From the NCBI GenBank assembly GCA_002633005.1, contig NMRA01000363.1:344918-408917 (forward strand): a stretch of DNA of 64,000 nt. The letters run 5' to 3'. Shown one piece after another: positions 23,515 to 34,829 of this stretch (positions are counted from its first letter, which is position 1; each line of letters starts with the position of its first letter). This DNA is from Phoronis australis. Its lineage: Eukaryota; Phoronida; Phoronidae. The notes beneath the pieces were generated by a model that was not told the origin of the DNA, did no database searches, and saw only the letters and a program-made list of their open reading frames with translations. The position numbers and the translations under genes are program-made.

Positions 23515-24635
23515 CTACCCTTGTCTTGATCTTCACTTAAATTGAAAAAGATTTCTAGGCTTGAGACGAACAGGTGGATATTGATTGAGACCATTCCATA
23601 GAGTTGGTGGTCACTGCGGATTAGTTTCAATCAGCAACGCAGAATGACCATCACTAGCCAGGCACTTGGTTAAGACTAGCGTCGAAAAGCCTAGTTATTC
23701 AGTTTTGTACCAAAGCTAGGTCGTCTTCTTCAATGTGATATATATATTTATTGAAGAATGAATAGATCATACAAGGAAAATAATGGCAAATCCTGAAATC
23801 GCGAAGCCTTATATCTGGGCTAGGTCGTCAGGAGAATTATTTGTTTTTATTGTCTGATTTGATTTTAAATTAAAGATAATGACTCGTTGACGTTGATTTG
23901 GAATGAAGGTCAAATACGGTTGAATAAAAATGTTTTTAGGTGAACACCGGTGCTTTCAACATATTGCCTGAACTAATGCTTTCAACATTTGATGAATAAC
24001 TGTGCCATGGTATCAGTATCTGCGTTCTTATGTTTGACATAACGCGACGTAAGAATGACATGGCGTTGTTTGGTAATCCTACCGCGAACGTGCTCTGAAG
24101 GATACGTCTGCAATGCCAGTGATCATACCGCACGCAGTTTCCAATTTCTATTTGTCGTCTTGTAACTATATAAATCATAAGAATAGAGAATGTATTATTT
24201 GAATTTAAATCAACTGGGTGAGCTATGATGTATTTACCTGAGCTATATTTGTTTTTTACAATTGCAGGTAAGCCTTGTTGAAGTATTAGGGACCTACAGT
24301 TTACAATAACCTCCGTGTTTCGTTAAAAATACGAGTTTTGTAAAAACTCTGACTGGGTACATTCCTATCTACAATTTTTAGTTCATTGACACGTGTGTTA
24401 ACAATTTAAAGAGCGAGGTTGCATTTCGTAAATCATTGTTGGACGGAATTAACTTTTTGTCTCTCTTCTTAAACGGTTGTTGGGACGTACCCGTAAAGAT
24501 GAAGAGGTAGAGGGTCGATCAATATAGATTTTTTTTTTATTTCTCTGAACCCTGTGAAACCAGTTGCTCACTCGTCTTAGCAGTTTTCAGGGAGGAAATG
24601 TGTGTCTTCCTATCATGGTTTCCTAATTTTTGTAG
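23515..24635. other. Upstream region of the coiled-coil/MTBD gene
   Basis: No exon is evident. A 'tttttgtag' acceptor-like site ends directly before the ATG at 24636, so a 5' untranslated exon may lie somewhere in this stretch. I could not pick a donor with confidence. Confidence 0.4.
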
Positions 24636-27600
24636 ATGAATCAAACAGAAGATCAATACAGAACAGATATAGTTGCCTTGGTTTTCGGCTTGTCAGTTGG
24701 AATGGCTTTGGTTGGCTATATTATTTTGTGCACGTGCCGCCGGGAAAAAAAGTTAGTTTCCTCATCGGCCCAGAGAGAATTCAAGCAGCTGACAACAGCT
24801 CTTCTTGAAGCCTTACGATCCATTGACATTGAAACCATAGAAAGTGCTCTCAAGTCTTACATCGACTACGGCCAAGCCAATGATGATATTACTCTGGACA
24901 AGGACCTTATGAAAGAGGCAAATGACGCCATAGAGTCTCAGCGTAAGACCGTAGCTGATATTAATCAAGTTCACGAGACATTGAAGAAAGTCCTGGAAGA
25001 CAGTATCGCTACCAAGCGAGCGTCAGTGGTGAGAGAAAGTGTTAAACAGTATGAGGAGTTTTCACAAGATTTTAGTGAGAAAGTGGACTGCGACAAACGG
25101 TTGCTGGCCGAGGGTAAGCGATTGGTAGCTAAGGATGACGCGGAGACGTATGTAACTGAGTTGAGGGAGGCGGTGCGCAAGCACAACGTCAACTATATTC
25201 AGGAGTCCCTACCAACTTATGAACGTCTCGTGCTTGAATATAAGGATGTGTTGGAGGTAAACAAAAAGGTAGTTCATGATGCAAAACATGTGCTGAAGGA
25301 ATTTGAGTCTGTTGTAAAACACAGTGACATACTGCGACGAGATCTGGAGAAGACGGTCATGGGGAACGACATGGCTCACGTGGAGAAAGTACTGAAAAAG
25401 TACACTGACTTTCTGGAATCGTGTGGATTTCCGGTCTCACGCGATCAAAATCTTATGAACAAGGCAAACAGTCTCCTTCTGGAAAAAAGGTCTCAAATGG
25501 AAGCTCTTGCTTCTGAGCACACGAGTGCTAAGGGTGCACTCAAAAGTGCCTTGGTGGCCAACAGGCTCACGCAAATATCGATTTCGGTGAAGGCTTATGA
25601 ACAATTTGTTTGTGATCATAGAAATGTTGAGCCCGACAACACGTTGCTAGGCGACGCGAAAAAGCACCTACGCGATATGCAAAGGGAGCAAGTAGCGCTG
25701 ACGAAAGAACACGATGGTTTGCGGAGGAAAGTGGAGGTAGCCATAGAGAACAACAATTACACTGCCATAAAAACTGCATTGCAGCATTACGAAGAGTTTT
25801 CAGAAAAGCACAAGGATCGGTTCAATGCAAATTCAAGTCTGCTGACGATAGCACGAACTATTGTGAGTGAACGCGAGAATGAATTACAAAACGTTGGTAA
25901 GAAGCATGACGACTTGAAGTCTAAGTTAGTCTCTGCGACGTCGTCACGTCGGTTGGTTTCGATGCAAGAAGCCCTGAGTAGCTACGAGTTGTTCGGTAAG
26001 GAAAACGCCACGCTTGTGAACATTGACCAAGGTCTGGTTCGTAAAACGAAGGAGCAAGTAACAAAACTGCAGAAAGATGTCAACCAGGCACGCAGAGATT
26101 ACGCAGAACTTTACAAGGCACTGCAAAAGGCCATTTTGTCTCGAGCGAACACGACTATCTTGGAGGCCTTGCACAGATATGAAACGTTCGCACGCCAACA
26201 TGGTGAGAATATAGATATCGACAACGAAATTATTCAGCAAGCAAAGAACATTGTTAAAGAGATGAACGAGCAAGTGCGCTCGAAAATAGAAAAACACAAC
26301 ACTTTGAAGCACGATCTTGTGGAAGCCACGAAGGAGCGCAACATGAGCCAAATGATAACCTGCCTAGCAAATTATGAAAAGTTTTCAAAGTCAAATACGA
26401 AGATCTGTGATCTAGCACTTATTAGGCAAACTAAAGACGTCATTAAAAACCGGGAAAATGAAATAGTGCAGCTGAAAAGGAAACATAGTAATCTACGACA
26501 AGACCTAAAGACGGCGACTGGTGGTCGCAACCGAACTCAGATTGCTCAAAAGCTAGAGATCTACGAAACCTTTGCAGAAGAAAATAGCAACGTCGTTAAA
26601 GCAGATGTGCAACTGACGGCTGACTCTAAAAGTTTGCTCGAAGAACTGGACATTTTAGCGGCCAAGACCATGGAAGACGCAAACAAATTAAAGGAAGAGT
26701 TACTGAAAACAATGACTTCTGTAAATTTGGATGAAATGAAAAGCGCCTTGTCGAAATACACGGACTTTGTAAAAGCTAATTCGACGTTAATTAGCAAAGA
26801 TGAAGGGTTGACCAAGCAAGCCACTGATCTAGTGAAAATGCGAGAACAAGAATGCTTTGAAGTGTATAAACAGCGTGACCGTATTGTGAAGAAACTGGAG
26901 ACAGCGATTGCTTCACGTGATGACGCAGCTATTGCAAGCACTCTGGCTGAGTATCAACAGTACGTTCGTGAATATTTCCAAGACATAACTTTGAACAACG
27001 ACTTAGTGGAACGGTCTCAGTCAAAGATTAAAGAGATTGCTGACATGAGATCTAATGCCAAGTGTCGTGACGCAGATCTGAAGGAAAAGGTGCGCAGGGC
27101 GATGAAGACAGGAAATTTAGGAGATATGAAATCTGCTGTCGGGGCCTACAAAGAGTTTGCCAGCACTGTATCGGGTGTCGTTGATATTGACGGAAGCTTC
27201 ACGGAAGAGGCTGACCGTGAGATAAAGAAGCGAGAAGCTGACATTCAAAAAGCAAAGAACGGGCAGCTTGAGCTTCGCCGTGAGTTGGAAGCCGCTTGTG
27301 CCTCTAGAGACAAAGGCGCTATAGAAAATATACTAAAAAAATACGAAAATTACGTTAAATCTAACGCCGAGAACATTGAACTTGAAACCGATATAATTAA
27401 TCAATCAAAATCACTCATCACTGAAATCGAACAAAAGTGCAATCACGCAAAAGAAGGACTCCTGTTGGCAAAACGAAAAATCGCAGGTGCCATTAAATCG
27501 TTTAGACTAGAAGACATGAAAACAGCTCTAGAAGCGTATTTAGAATTTACGCGCGTGAACAAGGAATTTGTTGAGCTCGACCAGTTGGTCGTAAAACAGG

Positions 27601-29459
27601 CGCAAGAGTCAATAGCTAAACGAGAAGAAGAACTTAAGGAACTGTCGAAGGAGCAGACGTCCCTTGAAAATCAACTACGGAAATTCATAACAGACCGCAA
27701 CAGAACTGCCATCGAAGAGCAGTTGTCTTTGTACGCAGAGTTCACCCGGCAACACTTCAACCAGATTCAGCCTCACAAGGAACTTCTCAACTCGGCAAAA
27801 GCAATTGTAGATGAAATAGAACAGTCCGAACGTCTGGCGCAGAAGGAGTGCTCCGCGTTGGAGAAAAATTTGGAGGACGCCCTACAGTCTCTTAAATTGG
27901 AAGATATGAAGAATGCTTTGACGAAATACCAGGATTTTATGAAGATAAAATCTTCCGTTGTCGACGTTGATAGCACTTTGGTGAAAAAGGCCGAGCAAGC
28001 AATTAAGAAAAGAGAGCATGAAATGGAAAACTTAAAAAAGAAGTGCATATATCTCAAGAAAGAACTTGAGAAAGCCCTTTCTTCACGCATTAAGCCGACT
28101 ATTGACGAAAAACTGAGCAAATACAATGAATTTATCCAAAGCAGTCGTGGAAACTTCGACATAGACCAGGAACTGGTAAACAGGTCTAAAGTTGTTATTG
28201 AAGAACTGAAAACTGAAGCCAAAAAAATTAATGAGGATTACAATGTTTTAAAGGAAAAGTTAAAGGAAGCGCTGAAATCTCAAAAAGTGGATGAATTGAT
28301 GTCCTTAATAACTGAGTACGAAAAATTTATTAGTCAAGAACAGACCTCTTACGCAATCCAGGTTGACCACAACCTTTTGAAACAATCAAAAGATACGTTG
28401 AAAAAGAAGCAGGCAGAACTCGGCAAACTTCTGAAAGAATTTGAGTTCCTAACGAGTGATCTACAAAAATCGAACGAAGCTCACGACAAGGAAGCTATCG
28501 AGAGTGCCTTACCTCGCTATGAGACGTTCGTGCGAGAAAACCATCAGCACATTGAAATCGACAACAATCTGATCAAGATGTCACAAAACATCCTACAAGA
28601 GATGGCAGTTGCTCAGCAGCAAGTTATTGAGGAACATAAGCTGTTGAAGGAAGAACTTCGGCGCGCCAGGGACGCGCTTGATGAGGCGCGGATCGCTGCG
28701 GCGGTGAAAAAGTACGAGGAGTTTCTGCAACAACACAAAGGATCGGTGTTTGCCGACAGAAATCTTCTGGTGGATGCAAAGAACGCTGTAATAGCCATGC
28801 ACAAAAAGGTGTCGCTAACAAACGCAGTAGAGGAGAGGGACCTGAAGCATTTGAATAAGGCCATTGGCGAGGTGGAGCGCAGGGGTATTGAACGCTTGGT
28901 TAAAGTCGAGCTGGAGGCCGCGAGAAAGATGAAAGAGTCACTGGAGCACATTGAGCAGCTGAGGCAAGCCATTTTGAATCTAGACCGAACCACGATGATG
29001 GAGATACGTGACTACAGTCATCCGCCGAAGGTCGTGCACGAGGTGATGATAGCAACCCTGTTGTTGCTAGGCGACTCAGAGAGTGTCACACGCGACTGGG
29101 GGACATGTCAGAAACTGTGTAGTAGTATTCGGACGCACGACTACCCAGGGCTGCTGAAGCGTGTCCGGGACCACAATTTCAAGTTTCTAAGTCCCGAAAT
29201 CGCGGCGCGTGGAGTAGACATTCTAAAAAATCACAACAAAGAGGAAATCAATTCCATCAGCCACGGTGCCTTCAACTTCTACGTCTGGGCTTCAGGCATG
29301 TGCGAGCTTTGCCTGTCACTTACTGACGAGAAACCAAAGCCAGCGACAGGAGTTCGTCAAAAGCATATATTAACCAAAATGATGAATGAGATGACGGCTG
29401 CGTTAGACGTAAAATCGCTTTCACCTACTAAATCGTCATATTCTAGTTCTCAATTTTGA
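24636..29459 (+). CDS. Membrane-anchored repeat protein with a dynein-stalk-like microtubule-binding domain
   Basis: A single 4.8-kb exon encodes 1607 residues. Residues 11-32 (DIVALVFGLSVGMALVGYII and on) form a membrane helix followed by CTCRREKK, which favours a cytosolic C-terminal bulk. From about 63 to 1440 run about 21 repeats of 64-65 residues, each with a 'aL..Ye.F' helix start, an 'i..D..L...ak' turn and a charged second helix. Residues 1455-1560 match the dynein heavy-chain stalk head: 'MEIRDYSHPPKVVHEVM' (conserved E-I-R...PP), 'LLLLG', 'DW', and 'FNFYVWASGM' near its end, preceded by a CC1-like helix. No AAA+ ring, linker or P-loop is present. I infer a membrane-to-microtubule tether or spacer; no described protein of this layout comes to mind. 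The ATG is preceded in frame by TAG, which fixes the start unless an upstream exon is spliced at 24635. It is convergent with the channel gene, 260 bases apart. Confidence 0.85.
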   Translation: MNQTEDQYRTDIVALVFGLSVGMALVGYIILCTCRREKKLVSSSAQREFKQLTTALLEALRSIDIETIESALKSYIDYGQANDDITLDKDLMKEANDAIESQRKTVADINQVHETLKKVLEDSIATKRASVVRESVKQYEEFSQDFSEKVDCDKRLLAEGKRLVAKDDAETYVTELREAVRKHNVNYIQESLPTYERLVLEYKDVLEVNKKVVHDAKHVLKEFESVVKHSDILRRDLEKTVMGNDMAHVEKVLKKYTDFLESCGFPVSRDQNLMNKANSLLLEKRSQMEALASEHTSAKGALKSALVANRLTQISISVKAYEQFVCDHRNVEPDNTLLGDAKKHLRDMQREQVALTKEHDGLRRKVEVAIENNNYTAIKTALQHYEEFSEKHKDRFNANSSLLTIARTIVSERENELQNVGKKHDDLKSKLVSATSSRRLVSMQEALSSYELFGKENATLVNIDQGLVRKTKEQVTKLQKDVNQARRDYAELYKALQKAILSRANTTILEALHRYETFARQHGENIDIDNEIIQQAKNIVKEMNEQVRSKIEKHNTLKHDLVEATKERNMSQMITCLANYEKFSKSNTKICDLALIRQTKDVIKNRENEIVQLKRKHSNLRQDLKTATGGRNRTQIAQKLEIYETFAEENSNVVKADVQLTADSKSLLEELDILAAKTMEDANKLKEELLKTMTSVNLDEMKSALSKYTDFVKANSTLISKDEGLTKQATDLVKMREQECFEVYKQRDRIVKKLETAIASRDDAAIASTLAEYQQYVREYFQDITLNNDLVERSQSKIKEIADMRSNAKCRDADLKEKVRRAMKTGNLGDMKSAVGAYKEFASTVSGVVDIDGSFTEEADREIKKREADIQKAKNGQLELRRELEAACASRDKGAIENILKKYENYVKSNAENIELETDIINQSKSLITEIEQKCNHAKEGLLLAKRKIAGAIKSFRLEDMKTALEAYLEFTRVNKEFVELDQLVVKQAQESIAKREEELKELSKEQTSLENQLRKFITDRNRTAIEEQLSLYAEFTRQHFNQIQPHKELLNSAKAIVDEIEQSERLAQKECSALEKNLEDALQSLKLEDMKNALTKYQDFMKIKSSVVDVDSTLVKKAEQAIKKREHEMENLKKKCIYLKKELEKALSSRIKPTIDEKLSKYNEFIQSSRGNFDIDQELVNRSKVVIEELKTEAKKINEDYNVLKEKLKEALKSQKVDELMSLITEYEKFISQEQTSYAIQVDHNLLKQSKDTLKKKQAELGKLLKEFEFLTSDLQKSNEAHDKEAIESALPRYETFVRENHQHIEIDNNLIKMSQNILQEMAVAQQQVIEEHKLLKEELRRARDALDEARIAAAVKKYEEFLQQHKGSVFADRNLLVDAKNAVIAMHKKVSLTNAVEERDLKHLNKAIGEVERRGIERLVKVELEAARKMKESLEHIEQLRQAILNLDRTTMMEIRDYSHPPKVVHEVMIATLLLLGDSESVTRDWGTCQKLCSSIRTHDYPGLLKRVRDHNFKFLSPEIAARGVDILKNHNKEEINSISHGAFNFYVWASGMCELCLSLTDEKPKPATGVRQKHILTKMMNEMTAALDVKSLSPTKSSYSSSQF

Positions 29460-29477
29460 CCCCATATCGTATGACAT

Positions 29478-29497
29478 TTTATTCAAAGGGTTTTATT
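29478..29497 (-). terminator. Candidate poly(A) signals of the channel gene
   Basis: On the minus strand, AATAAA hexamers lie at 29492-29497 and 29478-29483, about 220-240 bases after the channel stop codon. They sit just beyond the stop of the convergent gene, so the two 3' untranslated regions probably overlap. Confidence 0.4.
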
Positions 29498-29718
29498 GTG
29501 CTGAATTGATATTTGACGTGAATTTCCAAATTCTGTCCTCTGAATCTCTGCATGAACCTGATAAAGGAATGATTTACAAACGTAGCACTAATGCTGTCGC
29601 GGCGCATGAGTTTCGTGAGACATTCGAACTGCATCTATTTAAAAGAATCTGAAAAGTTCAGCACGCTTTTTCATTCAATTAACGAGATTTCATTAGAAGT
29701 TGAATACGAAACACATCC

Positions 29719-32700
29719 TCAGTTGCGGATAACAAAATCAGTTGGTTTGTTAGCTTTACGCTTTTCAATTATGATTTTGATAACAAAAAAGAATGCATCA
29801 GTTAAAGTCATAATGGATATACCGCACCAGAATCCTAAATATCCTCCAATTTCTGACAAGAGAGACCACAGTCCATCAACGTAGTATGCGTGCTCAGTAA
29901 TCACTTCAGTTTCGTCGGTGTTGAAGGAAACAGTAACTTGGGCAAAGTTAGTGTTAATCAACTTGTTCTTTAGTATATACTCCATGCTGTGTTTCGATAG
30001 TTCTTTGTAAGCTGACGACGCCGTATTGTTTTGCACATACTTTCTGTAGAATGCCGCTGGCATGTAATTGTTCGGCCAGTAGAGGGCAGACTGGCTTAAC
30101 TTGTAATTAAACTCAGCACACGCCTCCTGACAGTCACAGTGCACGTGGTTCTTCTCGTAGAAATCTTTTTTCGCGTTAAACATACAGTCCACTTGGTTGG
30201 CCAATTTGACAAACGTACAGTCGTCTATCGCCGTAGTATTTCCGCAGAATGGCACCTGCGGGTGCTGCTGCAACGGAAGATCGGAATCTTTACAATGACA
30301 TTTGTCAACCACGTACGACTGTTCGCAAAAGCGCAGACACGTAGCCTTCGAATATCGATAGAATTCAATTGCGACTTGGTTGGTACAGTTCGACTCAAAG
30401 GGGGCACTTAGTCGCTTCGTTTTCACGGGATAGACAAATATTGAGGTAGAAAAGCCAGGTGCTATTTTAAGAGAGTTCTCGTACGGATTAACAAAATCTC
30501 TTGGGTTATGAACCATTAACTGAAGACCGTGAGAATTCAGCTCTGTCATGCCAGCATACCCATACGGAAAGTTGATCTGCTCTTCCACGGTTAGAATCGG
30601 TGAATAGGCGAACAAGATCAACGATAGCCCATTGTCACCGCCAGCACTTTTTGCGGAGTCATCACCCATGTCAATCGTAAAACATCGCCCGTAATAAGGA
30701 TTCAAAAATCCGGTGATCTTGCTTTTGTTGCAGGGCTTACCGCCATATTCACAATTGATGATGATATCGTCCACCTTCCACGTGTATGCGCCAATCCCCT
30801 CAACATTTTCGAAAAACAACGGATACGCGTCGTATTTTTTATGCGGTAGCGTATTCGTAAATGTTCCACAGCTGAATGCTTCACTCGCTTTAGCGAAGAG
30901 TATCTCTGGTGTGACTGGCACTACGTTACATACCGAGACACTGGGGAACGGCTTGTTCGATGTGAACGTTTTGGTTACCGACTGGTAGTGAGGGTAGCGG
31001 AAGTAGTTAGCAATGGCCACTACCACATTCACCGCAACTACGGAGAGACTGGTCGTTAAGACTACCACCTGAAATAATATTTTCTTACATTTCTTCACAT
31101 TTGTTATATAAGTATAGCTCAATAGCAGCCCTTCGTTTACACAAACTTCGTTGAAAACGCAACTAAACCTTATGTTTGAGAGCTTGATACTGGTTCGCTC
31201 GTAGTGTCGGAACAATCTTTCTTCAAGTGTGCAGCTATGTAGTGAAACACCGAGAAACATAACAAAAAATTAAATATAGCTAGTGTTTTAATTATCAAAC
31301 CTTTAAGCTAACTTGTTTTTTAGTTTGTCTTAGGTAGCTAAGTCCGTGTCATTTTTACCATGTTTTAATGGTTCTGTATTGTTGGAATTGAAACTAAACG
31401 AGATTTTACGAGTTTTCATAGTGTTTTGAAATTTTCCTCAAGTATTTTGAGATAATGGGTCATGTTTCAGACACTTTCGTGTTCACCAATTTATACTTTC
31501 GCCATTATTGTTAGAGAATGCAAGACCACGTCACTTTGGGGATTTTTTACTTAGAACAAGACCATGATTCGTGTCGTTGCATAACATATCAGAAGTTCGG
31601 TTTAGTATGAGTGTAATCGTCTTGTTCGCCAAGGTCGTGTGCAGCATCTTTAAAGTGGAAAGAAACCCGTCTTCCATCGCGAAAAATAATAACTTTTGAT
31701 TTCAACCAGTTACCGTTACAATATTTTTCTCAAATATTTTCACAGTAAAGATAGAAGAGATTTCAGCACTGAGAAGGAATTGGCATTTCGTTATTGCTCG
31801 AGACATTTCGTTATTGGGCGAGACAAGGCTCTTCAAATTGACTTGTCACGTCGGGTTATTTTATACGTCAATAATGATCCAAAGACATAAACGAAGATCC
31901 ACTTCTCTGCAAGACCACAAAGCACTTCTCATTTTAGTAAGAAACTAGTTGAGACTGATTTTGTAGGGTTACAGTAAGTGGCTAGCGAACTATTAATATC
32001 CATCAACAGTCAATTTGTCAACAACTGCTCTATTCTAACGGTAATTTGCATCTACTTTACGGACACAAGCAGGGACACTGAGGAAACTTCACTCATTTGG
32101 TGGCTTCCTGGCTAACGATCAGCCGCCGCTAAATCCAGTCTCCAAATCCCAATCCCCGCACTCAACCTCAGTATTGGTAGACACTCTGATTTTGTACTTG
32201 AATTCGTTGCGATTCATTGTAAATAAGATGACTCAGTATTAAATCTACGAATTGGAGTTTGAATAAAAATGTCGAGTTTGAATTCGAGTTTGGATCTCTG
32301 TTATCAAAAATTAACCTTGAATTAGTACTTATATCCCTTCGGAATCGTAACATAATCAAGAAAATATCATGCGTATTAAATTCATAGTCAGAAAAGAAGT
32401 TATCAAAACCTAAACTTCGAGTTTGAGGTCGCATTCAAAGATTGGATTTAGGACCTTTTAGTTTCGTGTTACACCCCGTTTTACAAATGTTACTTTTGTA
32501 ATAAAAACATTATGTATAAAGCACTGAGGCCGATTCATGCAAGTCAAGGTGCTCACTCAAATGAAAGTCACAGACGCGTATTGTACCAAGATAAAATATG
32601 AAACTTTTGTCATTTTGGTGTAACGACTTACCATCGCAACGCGAAGGGCTTTGTTATATCTGTCATTAGCCAACTGAGATACGCCGTGACAGGACGTTGA

Positions 32701-32739
32701 ATCACAAAACTCAGAAAAATACTCGCCCTTTGTCTTCAT
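29719..32739 (-). CDS. DEG/ENaC/ASIC-family sodium channel subunit, two exons
   Basis: Exon 1 (32739-32632) encodes 36 residues ending at a GTAAGT donor and contains the family gating motif His-Gly in 'STSCHGVSQL'. Exon 2 (31068-29719), after 'ttatttcag', encodes 449 residues in the same phase (0), giving a 485-residue subunit, normal for the family. TM1 is about residues 37-59 (VVVLTTSLSVVAVNVVVAIA). The extracellular domain carries the expected Cys-rich region, including 'CLRFCEQSYVVDKCHC' and 'CDCQEACAEF'. The pre-TM2 and filter segment is 'LLSEIGGYLGFWCGISIM', with the selectivity triplet G-I-S at about 452-454, and a short basic tail follows. These trimeric plasma-membrane channels pass Na+ and open to peptides, protons or force; the ligand here cannot be read. 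The open frame continues upstream of exon 2, but that part is intron: it lacks the His-Gly motif. Confidence 0.9.
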
Positions 32740-33669
32740 TTTCAGCTCGCTTCTTGGCAAAGTATATAGGGCCAAGGTAACCCAAAGTCCACTCGATTGT
32801 GGAAATACAGTTGAGGAAATGTCTTCACTTCAATAAAGCCGAAACTCTTTAAGTTGCTAAACGCGTTTCTCATGTTTCCGTGGGAACCGGAACATTGGTC
32901 TTGTTCAAACAAGTGACTATTGGTAAATCCAGGTTCGGGTTGGGGGTGGGGGGGTTGACTTACTACATCGACTCAGTTATAGGCTGGATTGCCAGCAGAA
33001 AGTGATCTAATTTACACATCATATGTTTTCCCACAAAATGTATGCACGGCACAATGTTCCTAACCGCCGTTTACCCCCAAGCCCGGTCGTCATGTGTCAG
33101 TGTGGCACGATTGCTAGTGAGAAGGGTACTTTTAACTGGTGGACATAAATGCAAAATCCTCGTATAACGAGAACAAATACGGATACCCCTCCGGATGCCA
33201 GGTAAATTAAGGATTGTTGACGGTATTTTCACATCGGTTCGTGTATGCGGCGTATCACGCACTGAAATCAGCCATGTAAATAAATCAAAGAAATGCGTGA
33301 CGTAGACTGGTGTGAGAACGTGAAACGATACACCTCGCGAGGACTCCAGATAGATCGTTCACCCCATGAAATGAAATATGATATTAATGAGAGTTTTTAG
33401 TTGAAAAGTTTTTACAGAAAACTTAAAGTACATTTAATTCGCCGGCAGGGTTTTTACCATTCAGCATTCACTGCGTCCGAAAAACGCACTTACGAAAAGA
33501 ATCGCATGACCTCGCTTAGGCTAAAATTACGACTTCATAACGGACCGTGAAGCACAAAACTTGCGGGGCATGCAGTGTAATCAAGAGAAGTGAAATAAAC
33601 GTTCACGTCATTTCTCCTCTCGCGTAAGGTCTATTCACGACCACTGACACAAATCTGTATTCAGACGTA
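32740..33669. other. Upstream flank of the channel gene
   Basis: Probable promoter region of the minus-strand channel. I see no exon and no recognisable element, only a G-rich run near 32936-32957. Confidence 0.4.
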
Positions 33670-33798
33670 GTCCAGTCATTCTACGGATAACCCGAAAAAA
33701 ATTGCAACAGAAGGTTTTATTGCATAAATCGTATCCTTTCACACCCCTTATTGGGAAAAAAAGTCTACCGGAATCGGAGTGGCGGAAGTTGGTTTTTC

Positions 33799-34440
33799 AA
33801 GATGGCGGACAAAATGGCCGCCAGATTTTCTGATACGCACTATAACTGAAGAGTGGAATGTGATAGAGTAAAAATTTAAAAAGGTTTACCTATGTTTTGT
33901 TGGTCAAAAAATCCATTGGAAATGGTTTACATGGCTGTGGTGACACCGTCCGCCATTTTCCAAGATGGCCGCCAAATCTACTTGAGTCGCACAACTTCAA
34001 ACGAACAGATTAGTGTATCTTCTTGCTTCAAACATCGCATCATAGGTTTTATGGGTCGACTAATCCATTGAGACTCATTGCATTTGGTACTAATGATTAC
34101 TTCCACCATTTCCAAGATGGCGGACAAAATGGCCGCCAGATTTGCAGATGATCATTATAACTCGAGAGTGGAATGTGATAGAGTAAAAATTCAAAAATGT
34201 TTACCTATCTTTTTTGGGTCAACAAATCCATTGGAAAAGTTTTGCATGGCCGTGGTGACACCATCAGCCATTTTCCAAGATGGCCTTCAAAACTATTTCG
34301 AATCGCACAACTTCGCACAAACAGATTAGTGTATCGTCTTGCTTCAAGTATCATATGTTTTCTGGGTCGACTAATCCATTTAGACTCATTGCGTTTGGCT
34401 CTAATGATTACTTCCACCATTTTCTAAGATGGCCACCAAA
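33799..34440 (+). repeat. Two tandem 315-base units plus a partial third
   Basis: The phrase 'gatggcggacaaaatggccg' starts at 33801 and again at 34116, and a shorter form occurs near 34429. The intervening text ('gagtggaatgtgatagagta', 'gggtcgactaatccatt') also recurs. The units belong to the left arm of the 33670-38296 element. Confidence 0.75.
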
Positions 34441-34829
34441 TAGTTGCTTCGTGTGAGAACTTCCGATTCCAAAGACACGCCATATCCTGAGCTTTTTAAG
34501 TCAGCACATCCATTACAATATTTTTTGTCTGGCTCTTGATGATTACGACTACCATTTTCAAAATGGTTTAACGAATAACTTATTTGGGTCAAAAACATCA
34601 GGTTTGCCTGAACTGAAGGATCATTCTCCTCCTGAAAAAATGTGCTGTATTGAAAATAACTCTCTGCAATTAATTCAGTGATCTACTATCCACACTGTCT
34701 GTGTCACTTCCAGTTAGTTGTAAATGCTAGTGAATCTATACACAATCAACCAGAACTTACACAACTAATCTCTGTCAACTCAGAATGAATTGCTGCAGCT
34801 AAAACCACGGCATTCTCCACATGCAACCG

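Noticed and set aside
26561-28993. Several Ser/Phe-rich minus-strand frames of 126-149 residues opposite the tether gene
   Set aside because: They are antisense shadows of the Lys/Glu-rich coiled-coil coding sequence.
31069-31260. Upstream part of the long channel frame as the true N-terminus (a 513-residue intronless channel)
   Set aside because: It lacks the His-Gly motif, and a clean acceptor lies exactly before TM1. Exon 1 at 32739-32632 supplies the motif in the right phase.
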